NCBI RefSeq assembly: GCF_003991205.1
Contig: NZ_RXOZ01000008.1
Coordinates: 1-64,000 of the forward strand
DNA length: 64,000 nt
Source of the DNA: Georgenia sp. SYP-B2076
GTDB taxonomy: Bacteria > Actinomycetota > Actinomycetes > Actinomycetales > Actinomycetaceae
Direction: 5' to 3'
Shown: positions 21,095 to 30,567 of the stretch, one piece after another
Layout of the letters: every line of letters begins with the position of its first letter
Position numbering within the stretch: the stretch's first letter is position 1
Translations under genes and position numbers: made by a program
The notes under the pieces: model-generated
The model's input: the letters and a program-made list of their open reading frames with translations, nothing else
What the model was told of the DNA's origin: nothing
Database searches by the model: none

Positions 21095-22513
21095 GTGACG
21101 CAGCAGCATGCCGCCGACAGCGCGGAGGACTTCCGCATCGAGCACGACACCATGGGCGAGGTGAGGGTGCCGCGCGAGGCCCTGTACTCGGCGCAGACCC
21201 AGCGTGCCGTCGAGAACTTCCCGATCTCCGGGCGTGGCCTGTCCTCCCACCACATCGCCGCGCTGGGGCAGGTCAAGCGCGCCGCCGCGCTGGCCAACGC
21301 GGAGCTGGGTGTGCTGCCCGAGGACGTCGCCCGGGCGATCGTGGGCGCCGCCGAGGAGGTCATCGCCGGCCGGCACGACGGGCAGTTCCCGATCGACGTG
21401 TTCCAGACCGGTTCGGGCACCTCCTCCAACATGAACACCAACGAGGTCGTGGCGAACCTGGCCTCCACGCGGCTCGGCCGCCCGGTCCACCCCAACGACC
21501 ACGTCAATGCCTCGCAGTCCTCCAACGACGTCTTCCCCTCCTCGATCCACATCGCGGCCGCGCAGGCCGTGGTGGAGGAGCTGGTCCCCGGCCTGGAGGT
21601 GCTCGCCACCTCGCTGGAGGCCAAGGCGGAGGAGTTCAAGGACGTCGTCAAGTCCGGCCGCACCCACCTCATGGACGCCACGCCCATCACGCTGGGCCAG
21701 GAGTTCTCCGGCTACGCCACCCAGATCCGCTACGGGATCGACCGCGTGAACGCGACCCTGCCGCGGCTCGCGGAGCTGCCCCTGGGCGGGACCGCCGTCG
21801 GCACGGGGATCAACACCCCGCCCGGGTTCTCCCGCCGAGTCATCGAGCTCGTGGCCGAGAACACCGGCCTGCCGCTCGTCGAGGCGAGGAACCACTTCGA
21901 GGCCCAGGCCGCCCAGGACTCCCTCGTGGAGACCTCCGGCGCGCTGCGTACCGTCGCGGTCTCCCTCACCAAGATCGCCAACGACCTGCGCTGGATGGGC
22001 TCCGGGCCGCGCACCGGCCTCGGCGAGATCTCCCTGCCCGACCTGCAGCCCGGCTCCTCGATCATGCCCGGCAAGGTCAACCCGGTCGTCCCCGAGGCCA
22101 CGGTCATGGTGGCGGCCCAGGTGATCGGCAACGACGCGGCGATCGCGTTCGCGGGCGCGCAGGGCAACTTCGACCTGCTCGTCATGCTGCCGGTCATGGC
22201 CCGCAACCTGCTCGAGTCCATCACCCTGGTCGGCAACGTCTCCCGGATCCTCGCGACCAAGACCGTCGACGGCCTGGTGGCCAACGTCGAGCGGTGCCTC
22301 GAGCTGGCGGAGTCCTCCCCGTCGATCGTCACGCCGCTCAACCGGATCATCGGGTACGAGGCGGCCGCGAAGATCGCCAAGCACTCGGTGAAGAAGGGCA
22401 TCACCGTGCGGGCGGCCGTGGAGGACCTCGGCTACGTCGAGCGCGGCGAGGTCACACCCGAGCAGCTCGACGCCGCCCTGGACGTCCGCAGCATGACGGG
22501 CCAGCAGGGCTGA
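21095..22513 (+). CDS. fumC: Class II fumarate hydratase
   Basis: Interconverts fumarate and L-malate without an iron-sulfur cluster. The 472-residue product has the superfamily signature [15 protein letters not shown] near 315-330 and the substrate-binding segments [23 protein letters not shown] and [12 protein letters not shown]. It begins [15 protein letters not shown], as the family does. The GTG at 21095 has a weak GGAG site 6 bases upstream. It runs into the convergent ackA-pta operon, with a 46-bp palindrome between the two stop codons. Confidence 0.96.
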   Translation: MTQQHAADSAEDFRIEHDTMGEVRVPREALYSAQTQRAVENFPISGRGLSSHHIAALGQVKRAAALANAELGVLPEDVARAIVGAAEEVIAGRHDGQFPIDVFQTGSGTSSNMNTNEVVANLASTRLGRPVHPNDHVNASQSSNDVFPSSIHIAAAQAVVEELVPGLEVLATSLEAKAEEFKDVVKSGRTHLMDATPITLGQEFSGYATQIRYGIDRVNATLPRLAELPLGGTAVGTGINTPPGFSRRVIELVAENTGLPLVEARNHFEAQAAQDSLVETSGALRTVAVSLTKIANDLRWMGSGPRTGLGEISLPDLQPGSSIMPGKVNPVVPEATVMVAAQVIGNDAAIAFAGAQGNFDLLVMLPVMARNLLESITLVGNVSRILATKTVDGLVANVERCLELAESSPSIVTPLNRIIGYEAAAKIAKHSVKKGITVRAAVEDLGYVERGEVTPEQLDAALDVRSMTGQQG

Positions 22514-22527
22514 CGCACCCCCAGAGG

Positions 22528-22573
22528 CGTGAGCGGTCAAGTACTCGCACGTGCGAGTACTTGACCGCTCACG
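22528..22573. repeat. 46-bp perfect palindrome between fumC and ackA
   Basis: Bases 22528-22550 are the exact reverse complement of 22551-22573, with no loop. The arms carry GAGCGGTCAAGTACTCGCAC, the motif shared with repeats at 7717, 8780 and 62794. It lies between convergent stop codons, 15 and 17 bases from them, so it may act as a two-way terminator, but its sequence is unlike the GC-only terminators elsewhere here. Confidence 0.85.
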
Positions 22574-22589
22574 GGCCAGAGGGGGTGGG

Positions 22590-23771
22590 TCAGATCAGCG
22601 ACATCGCCTGGCGGGCGATGGCGAGCTCCTCGTTGGTCGGGATCACCATGACGGTCACCTTGGCGCCGTCGGGGGAGATGACCGTCGGCTCCTTCTTGCG
22701 CCCGGCGTTGCGCTCCGGGTCGATCTCGACGCCCAGGAACTCGAGCCCCGCCACGGCTTCGGCGCGCACGATGTCGTCGTTCTCGCCGACGCCGGCGGTG
22801 AAGCTGAGGACGTCCAGCCCGCCCATCACGGCGGCGTAGGAGCCGATGTACTTGCGCAGACGGTAGGTGTAGACGTCGAGCCCCACGCGCGCCCCGGTGT
22901 CGCCCTCGGCGATGAGGCGGTGGACCTCGCGCAGGTCGTTCTCGCCGGTCAGGCCCTTGAGGCCGGAGCGCTTGTTGAACAGGTCGTCGATCTCGTCGAC
23001 GCTCATCCCGGCGTTCCGCTTGAGGTGGAAGACGACGGCGGGGTCGATGTCGCCCGTGCGGGTGCCCATGACTAGGCCCTCCAGCGGCGTCAGCCCCATC
23101 GAGGTGTCCACGGCCTTGCCGCCGACGACGGCGGAGGCGGACGCCCCGTTGCCGAGGTGGAGCACGATCTGCTTGAGGCTGTCGCGGCCGAGCACCTCGG
23201 CGGCCTTGGCCGAGACGTACTGGTGCGAGGTGCCGTGGGCGCCGTAGCGGCGCACCGAGTACTTCTCGGCCACCTCGCGGTCCAGCGCGTAGGTCGCGGC
23301 GGCGTCGGGCAGGGTCTGGAAGAACGCGGTATCGAAGACGACGACGTGGGGGACGTCGGGCAGCAGCTCGCGGCCCACCCGGATGCCCGTGAGGTTCGCG
23401 GGGTTGTGCAGGGGGGCGAGCGGGGCGAGGCGCTCGATGGTGGCGACGACGTCGTCGGTGACCAGGGCGGGCCCGGCGAACTCCTTGCCGCCCTGGACCA
23501 CGCGGTGCCCCACCGCCACGATGCCGGCCTCGGAGAGCGCGGGGCCGACCTCCTCGAAGAGGGCGAGGACCTGACGCAGGCCGTCGCCGTGGTCGGCGAC
23601 CCGGTCGTGGCGCTCCGTCTTGGTGCTCCCGGCCTTGTGCTCGATGTGCCCGGCGTCCTCGCCGATGCGCTCGACCAGGCCCGAGGCGAGGGCCGTGCCG
23701 GCGTCGGGGTCGACCAGCTGGTACTTGATCGAGGACGAGCCGGAGTTGATGACCAGGACGGTGGCGCTCAT
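22590..23771 (-). CDS. ackA: Acetate kinase
   Basis: Interconverts acetyl phosphate plus ADP and acetate plus ATP. The 393-residue ASKHA-fold protein begins VLVINSGSSSIKYQL. It contains GHRVVQGG, VVFDTAFFQTLP, RRYGAHGTSHQYVS (catalytic His region) and LHLGNGASASAV, and ends after FTAGVGEND. All core motifs are present. The ATG overlaps the pta stop by 4 bases (ATGA). The pair drains acetyl phosphate made by the phosphoketolase encoded just upstream. Confidence 0.97.
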   Translation of the reverse strand: MSATVLVINSGSSSIKYQLVDPDAGTALASGLVERIGEDAGHIEHKAGSTKTERHDRVADHGDGLRQVLALFEEVGPALSEAGIVAVGHRVVQGGKEFAGPALVTDDVVATIERLAPLAPLHNPANLTGIRVGRELLPDVPHVVVFDTAFFQTLPDAAATYALDREVAEKYSVRRYGAHGTSHQYVSAKAAEVLGRDSLKQIVLHLGNGASASAVVGGKAVDTSMGLTPLEGLVMGTRTGDIDPAVVFHLKRNAGMSVDEIDDLFNKRSGLKGLTGENDLREVHRLIAEGDTGARVGLDVYTYRLRKYIGSYAAVMGGLDVLSFTAGVGENDDIVRAEAVAGLEFLGVEIDPERNAGRKKEPTVISPDGAKVTVMVIPTNEELAIARQAMSLI

Positions 23772-25876
23772 ACGTTGATCTCCTTCTTGTTCACGGCCTG
23801 TGCGGCCTGCGCGGCCTTGTCGGCCTGGGCCTGGACGGCCGTGATGGCGACGGTGTTGACGATGTCCTGCACCAGCGCGCCGCGCGAGAGGTCGTTGACG
23901 GGCTTGTTCAGGCCCTGGAGCACGGGGCCCACCGCGACGGCGCCGGCCGAGCGCTGCACGGCCTTGTAGGTGTTGTTGCCGGTGTTGAGGTCGGGGAAGA
24001 CGAAGACGGTGGCGCGCCCCGCCACCTCGGAGTCGGGCATCTTGGTGCGGGCCACCGAGGCGTCGACGGCGGCGTCGTACTGGATCGGGCCCTCGACGAA
24101 GAGGTCCGGGCGGCGCTCCTTGACCAGCTCCGTGGCGGAGCGGACCTTGTCCACGTCCGCGCCCGAGCCCGACTGGCCGGTGGAGTAGGAGAGCATGGCC
24201 ACGCGCGGGGCGACGTCGAACTGGGCCGCGGTCGCGGCGGAGGAGATGGCGATGTCCGCCAGCTGCTCCGCGGTGGGGTCCGGGTTGACGGCGCAGTCGC
24301 CGTAGACGAGGACCCGGTCGGCGAGGCACATGAGGAAGACCGAGGACACGATCGACGTGTCCGGCTTGGTCTTGATGATCTCGAACGACGGCTTGATGGT
24401 GTGCGCCGTGGTGTGGGTGGCCCCGGAGACCATGCCGTCGGCCTGACCGAGGTGGACCATCATCGTGCCGAAGTAGGAGACGTCCCGCACGATCTCGCGG
24501 GCACGCTCGACCGTCATGCCCTTGTGGGCGCGCAGGCGGGCGTACTCCTCGGCGAACGTCTGGACCAGCTCCGAGGTGGCCGGGTCGATGATCGTGGCCG
24601 CATCGAGGTCCAGCCCGAGCTCGGCGGCGCGGGCGCGCACCTGGGTCTCGTTGCCCAGCAGGATCAGGTCGGCGACCTGTCGGGAGAGGAGGGTGGAGGC
24701 GGCGCGCATGATGCGGTCGTCGCCGCCCTCGGGCAGCACGATGCGCTGGCGGTCGGCGCGGGCACGCTCGAGCAGCGTCGACTCGAACATCAGCGGCGTG
24801 ACGACCTCGCTGCGGGGGACGTCGAGGATCCGCATGAGGGACTCGGCGTCGAGGTTCTGCTCGAAGACGCCCAGCGCGGTGTCGATCTTGCGCTGGGTGC
24901 CCCGCGCGAGGATGCCGCGGGTGGAGGCGACGATCTGGGCCGACTCGTAGGTGTCATGCGGGGTGGAGATGATCGGGAGGCGCTGCCCCAGGCCCTCGAC
25001 CATCTTCGTCACCTGCGGCGAGGGGCGGTAGCCGCCGTTGAGGACGATCGCCGACAGCGACGGGAAGGTCTCCGACGCGTGCGCGGTGACGAGGGTGACG
25101 AGCACCTCGGGACGGTCGCCCGCGGCGATGGCCAGCTGGCCGTCCCGCAAGCGTTCGAGGACGTGCTCGGTGCTCATGCCGGCCACGAGCATGTGCTCGG
25201 CCTCACGGCTGAGGAGCTCCTCGTCGCCGAGGATGAGCTCGCCGTCCAGGGCGGCCATGAGGTCGGCGACGACGGGCGCCGACAGGAGCGGGACCTCCGG
25301 CAGCGCCCAGGCGGGCAGGCCGGACGCGGCCAGCGCCTCCCGGACCTGGCCGAGCTCCTCGGGCCGGCACCGGTTGGCCAGGACGCCGACGGTCGTGGCG
25401 TGGTTCGCGGCGATCTCGGCGACGGCGAGCTCGGCGACCTGCGCGACCTCGGCGGATGTGTGGTGAAGCGCGCCGACCACCAGGAGGACGGGGGCGCCGA
25501 GGTTGGCGGCGACCCGGGCGTTGAAGGACAGCTCGGTCGGGCCGGTGACGTCGGTGTAGTCGGACCCGACGATGACGACGACCTCGCAGTCGCGCTCCAC
25601 GGCGCGGTACTTGTCGACGATGGTGCTCAGGGCGGCCTCGGGGTCGGCGTGGACCTCGTCGTAGGTCACGCCGATGGACTCGTCGTAGCTCCGCTCGACG
25701 CTGGCGCGGCCCGTGAGCAGGTTGACGATCGCGTCGTCGCCCGTGGTGCTGCGGGTGACGGGCCGGAAGACCCCCACCTTCTCCACCCGCCGCGTGAAGA
25801 GGTCCACGAGACCCAGCGCGACCGTGGACTTGCCCGTGTACCCCTCGGGAGAGGCGATGTAGATGCTCCGCGCCAC
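23768..25876 (-). CDS. pta: Phosphate acetyltransferase (long form)
   Basis: Interconverts acetyl-CoA plus phosphate and acetyl phosphate plus CoA. The 702-residue product has the long-form layout: an N-terminal P-loop domain (IASPEGYTGKSTVALGL at 7-23), a central DRTGG domain (about 215-330) and the C-terminal catalytic PTA domain (about 370-690), with LPEGGDDRIMRAA and GSGADVDKVRSAT. The N-terminal part usually has a regulatory role. The start is a GTG with a GAGAGGGA site. It lies 125 bp after xfp, separated by a strong hairpin, so it probably has its own promoter. Confidence 0.95.
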   Translation of the reverse strand: MARSIYIASPEGYTGKSTVALGLVDLFTRRVEKVGVFRPVTRSTTGDDAIVNLLTGRASVERSYDESIGVTYDEVHADPEAALSTIVDKYRAVERDCEVVVIVGSDYTDVTGPTELSFNARVAANLGAPVLLVVGALHHTSAEVAQVAELAVAEIAANHATTVGVLANRCRPEELGQVREALAASGLPAWALPEVPLLSAPVVADLMAALDGELILGDEELLSREAEHMLVAGMSTEHVLERLRDGQLAIAAGDRPEVLVTLVTAHASETFPSLSAIVLNGGYRPSPQVTKMVEGLGQRLPIISTPHDTYESAQIVASTRGILARGTQRKIDTALGVFEQNLDAESLMRILDVPRSEVVTPLMFESTLLERARADRQRIVLPEGGDDRIMRAASTLLSRQVADLILLGNETQVRARAAELGLDLDAATIIDPATSELVQTFAEEYARLRAHKGMTVERAREIVRDVSYFGTMMVHLGQADGMVSGATHTTAHTIKPSFEIIKTKPDTSIVSSVFLMCLADRVLVYGDCAVNPDPTAEQLADIAISSAATAAQFDVAPRVAMLSYSTGQSGSGADVDKVRSATELVKERRPDLFVEGPIQYDAAVDASVARTKMPDSEVAGRATVFVFPDLNTGNNTYKAVQRSAGAVAVGPVLQGLNKPVNDLSRGALVQDIVNTVAITAVQAQADKAAQAAQAVNKKEINV

Positions 25877-25933
25877 TGTCGTGGTCCCTCTCTGTGTGCG
25901 GGCGCCCCTGCTGGGTGCCCGGCGTGTTCGTGC

Positions 25934-25967
25934 GGGGGCCGGTGGGTCTGCTGACCCACCGGCCCCC
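25934..25967 (-). terminator. Terminator between xfp and pta
   Basis: A 15-bp perfect stem (25934-25948 with 25953-25967), loop TGCT. Downstream of the xfp stop on the minus strand. Confidence 0.75.
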
Positions 25968-26001
25968 GGCTCAAGCCGTCCGTGCCGTGGTGCGGGTGGG
26001 G

Positions 26002-28506
26002 CTACTCGTTGTCCCCGCCGGTGAACACGGTGGCGTTGGGGCCGCCGCGCTCAGTGCCGGTCTCGCCGACGTCCGGCCACACCCACTCGGCCACGACGGG
26101 GATGTCCTCGCCGAACTCGCGGGTGTACTGGCGGGCCTCGAGGCGGAGGTCCACCATCTTCTGGCGCAGCGGGCCGTACTTCGCGGCCAGCCCCGGCACC
26201 CGGTCGATGACGTCCATGACCAGGTGGTAGCGGTCGAGGTCGTTGAGCATCACCATGTCGAAGGGCGTGGTGGTGGTGCCCTCCTCCTTGAAGCCGCGCA
26301 CGTGGATGTTGCCGTGGCCGTGGCGGCGGTAGGTGAGTCGGTGGATCAGCCACGGGTAGCCGTGGTAGGCAAACACGACCGGCTTGTCGGCGGTGAAGAT
26401 CGTGTCGAAGGTGCGGTCGCTCAGGCCGTGCGGGTGCTCCTTCTCGTCCTGCAGGCGCATGAGGTCGACGACGTTGACCACGCGGACCTTCAGGTCCGGG
26501 ATGTGCTGGCGCAGCAGGTCCGCCGCGGCCAGCGTCTCCAGGGTGGGGACGTCACCGGCGCAGCCGAGGACGACGTCGGGCGCCTCGCCCTCGACCTCCG
26601 TGCCGGCCCACTCCCAGATGCCCAGGCCGCGGGCGCAGTGCTTCGTCGCGTCCTCCATGCTCAGGAAGTTCGGGGCGGGCTGCTTCCCGGCCACGACCAC
26701 GTTGACGTACTGCTTGGAGCGCAGCACGTGGTCGTACGTCGAGAGCAGGGTGTTCGTGTCCGGCGGCAGGTAGACCCGGATGATGTCGGCCTTCTTGTTG
26801 ACCACGTGGTCGATGAAGCCCGGGTCCTGGTGCGAGAACCCGTTGTGGTCCTGGCGCCACACGTGCGAGGACAGCAGGTAGTTCAGCGACGCGATGGGGC
26901 GGCGCCACGGGATGTCGTCCGTGACCTTCAGCCACTTCGCGTGCTGGTTGAACATCGAGTCGATGATGTGGATGAACGCCTCGTAGGAGCTCATCAGTCC
27001 GTGGCGACCGGTGAGGAGGTACCCCTCGAGCCAGCCCTGGCACTGGTGCTCCGAGAGCATCTCCATGACGCGGCCGGCGCGGGAGAGGTGGTCGTCGACG
27101 TCCGTGGGCAGGTACTCGGCGTTCCACTGCTTGGCGGTGACGTCGTAGACGTCCTGCAGGCGGTTCGACGCCGTCTCGTCGGGGCCGAAGATGCGGAAGT
27201 TGTCCGGGTTGAGGCGGATGACCTCGGTGAGGTACTTGCCCAGGACGCGGGTGGCCTCGGTCATCGGGGCGCCGGGGGCCTCGACGTCGACGGCGAAGTC
27301 GCGCCAGTCGGGCAGGCGCAGGTCCTTGAGCACCAGGCCGCCGTTGGTGACCGGGTTGGCGCTCATGCGCAGGTACCCGGCGGGGGCGAGCGAGGCGATC
27401 TCGGGCCGGAGCCGGCCGTTCTCGTCGAAGAGCTCGTCGGGGCGGTAGCTCTGGAGCCACGTCTCGAGGTCCTTGAGGTGCTCGTCGGTGTCACGGGCGC
27501 TGGCCAGCGGCACCTGGTGCGAGCGCCACGAGTCCTCGGTGCGCTTGCCGTCGATCTCCTTGGGGCCGGTCCAGCCCTTGGGGGTCTTGAAGACGATCAT
27601 GGGCCACTGCGGGCGCTCCATCTCGTCCTCGGGCGTGGCGGCCGCCTTGGCCTTGATGTCGGCGATCTCGTCGAGGACCACGTCGAGCAGCTCGGCGAAG
27701 CGGCGGTGGAAGGCCGCCGGGTCCTCGCCCTCGAAGCCACCGGTGAAGAAGTGGGGCTTGTGGCCGTAGCCGCGCATGAGGTCCGCCAGCTCCTCCTCGG
27801 GGATGCGGGCCAGCACGGTGGGGTTGGCGATCTTGTACCCGTTGAGGTGGAGAACGGGCAGGACGACGCCGTCCTTGGCGGGGTTGACGAACTTGTTGGA
27901 GTGCCACGAGGTCGCCAGCGGGCCGGTCTCGGCCTCGCCGTCGCCGACCACGGCGAAGACCAGCAGGTCGGGGTTGTCGAACGCGGCGCCGTAGGCGTGG
28001 GACAGGGCGTAGCCGAGCTCGCCGCCCTCGTGGATGGAGCCGGGGGTCTCCGGCGCCACGTGCGAGGGGATGCCGCCCGGGAAGGAGAACTGCTTGAACA
28101 GCCGGCCGAGCCCCTCCTCGTCCTGGGTGATGGCGGGGTAGGTCTCGGTGTACGTGCCCTCGAGGTAGGTGTTCGCGACCAGGCCGGGACCGCCGTGGCC
28201 CGGGCCGGTGACGTACATGGCCGAGACCTCGCGCTCCTGGATGACGCGGTTCATGTGCGCGTACAGGAAGTTCAGGCCCGGGGTGGTACCCCAGTGGCCG
28301 AGCAGGCGGCGCTTGACGTCGTCGCGGTCGAGAGGCGTGCGCAGCAGCGGGTTCTTGAGCAGGTAGATCTGCCCGACGGAGAGGTAGTTGGCCGCGCGCC
28401 ACCAGGCGTCGACACGCTGGAGCGTGGCGGAGTCGAGTTCTCCGCTGGCGCTCTCGGCGCGGTGCCGCCACGCGGTGGAGGGCGCGGCGCTGGTCGTAGT
28501 ACTCAT
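26002..28506 (-). CDS. xfp: Phosphoketolase (xylulose-5-phosphate / fructose-6-phosphate)
   Basis: A thiamin-diphosphate enzyme that splits xylulose 5-phosphate or fructose 6-phosphate with phosphate into acetyl phosphate plus glyceraldehyde 3-phosphate or erythrose 4-phosphate. The 834-residue product has [36 protein letters not shown], the ThDP/Mg motif [20 protein letters not shown] and [14 protein letters not shown]. The ATG at 28506 follows a GGAG site; homology begins soon after. With pta and ackA it forms the lower part of a bifid-type shunt. Whether both sugar phosphates are used is not visible from sequence. Confidence 0.95.
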   Translation of the reverse strand: MSTTTSAAPSTAWRHRAESASGELDSATLQRVDAWWRAANYLSVGQIYLLKNPLLRTPLDRDDVKRRLLGHWGTTPGLNFLYAHMNRVIQEREVSAMYVTGPGHGGPGLVANTYLEGTYTETYPAITQDEEGLGRLFKQFSFPGGIPSHVAPETPGSIHEGGELGYALSHAYGAAFDNPDLLVFAVVGDGEAETGPLATSWHSNKFVNPAKDGVVLPVLHLNGYKIANPTVLARIPEEELADLMRGYGHKPHFFTGGFEGEDPAAFHRRFAELLDVVLDEIADIKAKAAATPEDEMERPQWPMIVFKTPKGWTGPKEIDGKRTEDSWRSHQVPLASARDTDEHLKDLETWLQSYRPDELFDENGRLRPEIASLAPAGYLRMSANPVTNGGLVLKDLRLPDWRDFAVDVEAPGAPMTEATRVLGKYLTEVIRLNPDNFRIFGPDETASNRLQDVYDVTAKQWNAEYLPTDVDDHLSRAGRVMEMLSEHQCQGWLEGYLLTGRHGLMSSYEAFIHIIDSMFNQHAKWLKVTDDIPWRRPIASLNYLLSSHVWRQDHNGFSHQDPGFIDHVVNKKADIIRVYLPPDTNTLLSTYDHVLRSKQYVNVVVAGKQPAPNFLSMEDATKHCARGLGIWEWAGTEVEGEAPDVVLGCAGDVPTLETLAAADLLRQHIPDLKVRVVNVVDLMRLQDEKEHPHGLSDRTFDTIFTADKPVVFAYHGYPWLIHRLTYRRHGHGNIHVRGFKEEGTTTTPFDMVMLNDLDRYHLVMDVIDRVPGLAAKYGPLRQKMVDLRLEARQYTREFGEDIPVVAEWVWPDVGETGTERGGPNATVFTGGDNE

Positions 28507-28721
28507 CCGGATCTCCTCGGTTGGTCTTCCCCGCGACGGAACGGTCCCCGGCGCCGTGGCCGAGCGAGCGGCGGGGCGCCGGCGGACCCGTCGAGGGTGG
28601 TTCCGACGGAGCAAGTCTCCTCCAAACGGGCCTGGGTGCGCCCTTCGGCGGCACCCCAATCCCCCTTTCCGGGAGGTTTAGTGGCTGATCCCACAGGGGA
28701 CGGACCACACGCGCGGACACG

Positions 28722-28727
28722 TAACCT
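28722..28727 (+). promoter_or_regulatory. -10 hexamer TAACCT of the SURF1 gene
   Basis: TAACCT, 6 bases, then GTG at 28734. It supports the long N-terminus chosen for SURF1. The stretch 28507-28721 between it and the divergent xfp gene has no gene I can support. Confidence 0.55.
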
Positions 28728-28733
28728 GGGCCC

Positions 28734-29843
28734 GTGGACCTAGACCCCGCCGCCGCGGCCGCACGGGCCCCCGCGGCCGCCGGCAACGCCCCGGTGCGCG
28801 GTTCCGCCGCGGGCGGCCGCACCGACACGGACGGTTCGACGCCGGGCGCGGCGCCCGCCGTCGCCCCGCCGGCGGGCGCGGGGCCCGGCGGTGGCGCCGG
28901 CATGGACGGAGGCGGTGCCGACGGCGGTGCCGGTTCCGGCGGTGCGCCCGGTGACGGCGCCCCTCGAGGTGCCGGCGGGGACGGGCGGTGGCGGGACCGG
29001 GTGACCGGGACGCGCGCGGACTACCTCCGCGCGGCGGTGACGCCGCGGATGCTCGGCCTCTTCGTCCTGCTGCTGGCCGCTGCGCTCGTGTGCGTCCGGC
29101 TCGGGGCGTGGCAGCTGGACCGGGCCACCAGCCGCGGCGCCGAGGCCGCGGAGACCGCGCACGCCGCGCGCCTCGCCCGTGACCCGGTGCCGCTCGAGGA
29201 CGTGCTGCGGGCGCAGACCTCCTTCACCGCGGACGAGCTCGCCGTGCCGGTCGAGGTCACCGGCGCCTACCGCCCCGGCCAGCAGGTGCTGGTCCCGGAC
29301 CGGGCCGTGGACGGCGAGGATGCCGCGCTCGTCGTGACGGGCCTGTGGGTGAGCCGGGGACGCGACGCCGGAGCGATGATTCCCGTGGTGCGCGGCTGGG
29401 TGCCGTCGGCGTCGATCAGCACCGAGGGCGGGGCGGCCGAGCCGGCGGATGCCGCCACGGCCGCGCTGCTCGCCGTGCCGACCGGCGAGCAGACCGTCAC
29501 GGGGTACCTCGGCGGCTCGGAGGCCGCCGTGTCCGAGCGGTACCCGTCCGGGATGGTCGGGGCGATCAGCTCCGCGGAGCTGGCGAACCTGTGGGGCGGC
29601 CCCACCTACGGCGGGTACCTGGTGGCGTTCACCGAGGCCCCGGACGGCACCCGCTCCGCCACCTCGCCGACGGGCCTCCCGCACGCGCCGCCCCCGACGA
29701 TGGCCGAGGAGACGGGGCTGAACATCCAGAACCTGGCCTACGCCGCCGAGTGGGTCATCTTCGGTGGCTTCGCGCTGTTCGTCTGGTGGCGGATGGTCCG
29801 CGACGACGTGGCCTACCGCCGCGAGGACGTCGGCGTGGCCTGA
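28734..29843 (+). CDS. SURF1-family cytochrome oxidase assembly protein
   Basis: 369 residues. The SURF1 domain has a first membrane helix at about 103-122 (MLGLFVLLLAAALVCVRLGAWQLDRA), a periplasmic beta-rich part with VEVTGAYRPGQQVLVPDR and VVRGWV, and a second helix near 340-358 ending before YRRED. SURF1 helps place heme in cytochrome c oxidase. The first 95 or so residues are a Gly/Ala/Pro-rich tail absent from most homologues. The leaderless GTG start argues it is really translated, though a later start would still leave a whole domain. Confidence 0.85.
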   Translation: MDLDPAAAAARAPAAAGNAPVRGSAAGGRTDTDGSTPGAAPAVAPPAGAGPGGGAGMDGGGADGGAGSGGAPGDGAPRGAGGDGRWRDRVTGTRADYLRAAVTPRMLGLFVLLLAAALVCVRLGAWQLDRATSRGAEAAETAHAARLARDPVPLEDVLRAQTSFTADELAVPVEVTGAYRPGQQVLVPDRAVDGEDAALVVTGLWVSRGRDAGAMIPVVRGWVPSASISTEGGAAEPADAATAALLAVPTGEQTVTGYLGGSEAAVSERYPSGMVGAISSAELANLWGGPTYGGYLVAFTEAPDGTRSATSPTGLPHAPPPTMAEETGLNIQNLAYAAEWVIFGGFALFVWWRMVRDDVAYRREDVGVA

Positions 29844-29910
29844 GCGCCGGCCGTGCGTGCCTCCGCGGCGCGGATGAGAGACTGGGCGCCAGCCGATCGA
29901 AGGGATCATC

Positions 29911-30312
29911 GTGACCAGCCCTGACCTACCCCGGACCGACCAGGGGCCCGCCGCCGCGGCGTTGGAGCGCAAGGCGCGCAGCGCGTTCAGCGCCTACCGG
30001 GCGATGGCCTTCGTCACCGGCACGATGCTGCTGATCCTGTGCCTGGAGATGGTCCTCAAGTACGGCTTCAACGGCGGCGAGCCCGTGCTGGGCACCTGGG
30101 TGGCCATCGTCCACGGCTGGATCTATGTGATCTACGCCGTCACCGTCTTCAACCTCTGGTCGTCGATGCGGTGGGGCTTCGGCCGCATGGTGGCCCTCAT
30201 CGCCGGCGGTGTGGTGCCGTTCCTCTCCTTCATCATGGAGACCCGCGCCAAGCGCTGGTTCCAGGCCGACCTGCCCGCCATGGTCGCCCGCACGGCCGCG
30301 CGCGCCCGCTGA
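29911..30312 (+). CDS. DUF3817 membrane protein
   Basis: 133 residues with about three membrane helices (about 30-50, 65-85 and 92-110). The DUF3817 pattern is seen: an AYRAMAFVTGTMLLILCLEMVLKY first helix, VAIVHGWIYVIY and a polar C-terminus. Function is unknown; the family is common in Actinomycetes near SURF1 or guaA. The GTG has an AAGGGA site. The next gene starts 255 bases away. Confidence 0.8.
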   Translation: MTSPDLPRTDQGPAAAALERKARSAFSAYRAMAFVTGTMLLILCLEMVLKYGFNGGEPVLGTWVAIVHGWIYVIYAVTVFNLWSSMRWGFGRMVALIAGGVVPFLSFIMETRAKRWFQADLPAMVARTAARAR

Positions 30313-30524
30313 CCGCCCGCTGACGCCGCGCGCGCTGACGAAGGACACGCGAAGACCGAGCGCGGACCACCAGGCCGGGGCCCGGCCCACCGCCGGCCCC
30401 CGACGCGCGGCAGGGACGACCCGGGCCGCAGGTCGGGGGCGCGCAGCATGGCGCCGCCTGCGGATGACGTCCTCGACCCGGGCGTGGTCCGTTGATAACG
30501 TGCAGCGGACGACGCATGCCCGAA

Positions 30525-30530
30525 TAATCT
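30525..30530 (+). promoter_or_regulatory. -10 hexamer TAATCT before the OmpA-like operon
   Basis: TAATCT lies 37 bases before the ATG at 30568, leaving a short leader with a GGAGAGGA ribosome-binding site (30555-30562). No convincing -35 is visible. The rest of 30313-30524 is featureless, GC-rich sequence. Confidence 0.4.
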
Positions 30531-30567
30531 CCGTGGGTCTGCAGCACACCTGCCGGAGAGGACAGAG

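Noticed and set aside
18974-22540. A 1188-codon open frame on the minus strand across guaB3, ptsH and fumC
   Set aside because: It is the antisense shadow of recognised plus-strand genes. Its residues are Arg/Gly/Ala/Val-rich with no family motif, and long antisense frames are expected at this GC content.
22528-22573. The long palindrome as a phage attachment or transposon end
   Set aside because: No integrase, transposase, target duplication or foreign-looking DNA is next to it, and fumC and ackA are both intact.
25894-28743. A 949-codon plus-strand frame antisense to xfp
   Set aside because: Shadow of xfp; repetitive Val/Leu/Gly/Asp composition typical of reverse-strand reading of high-GC genes, with no motif.
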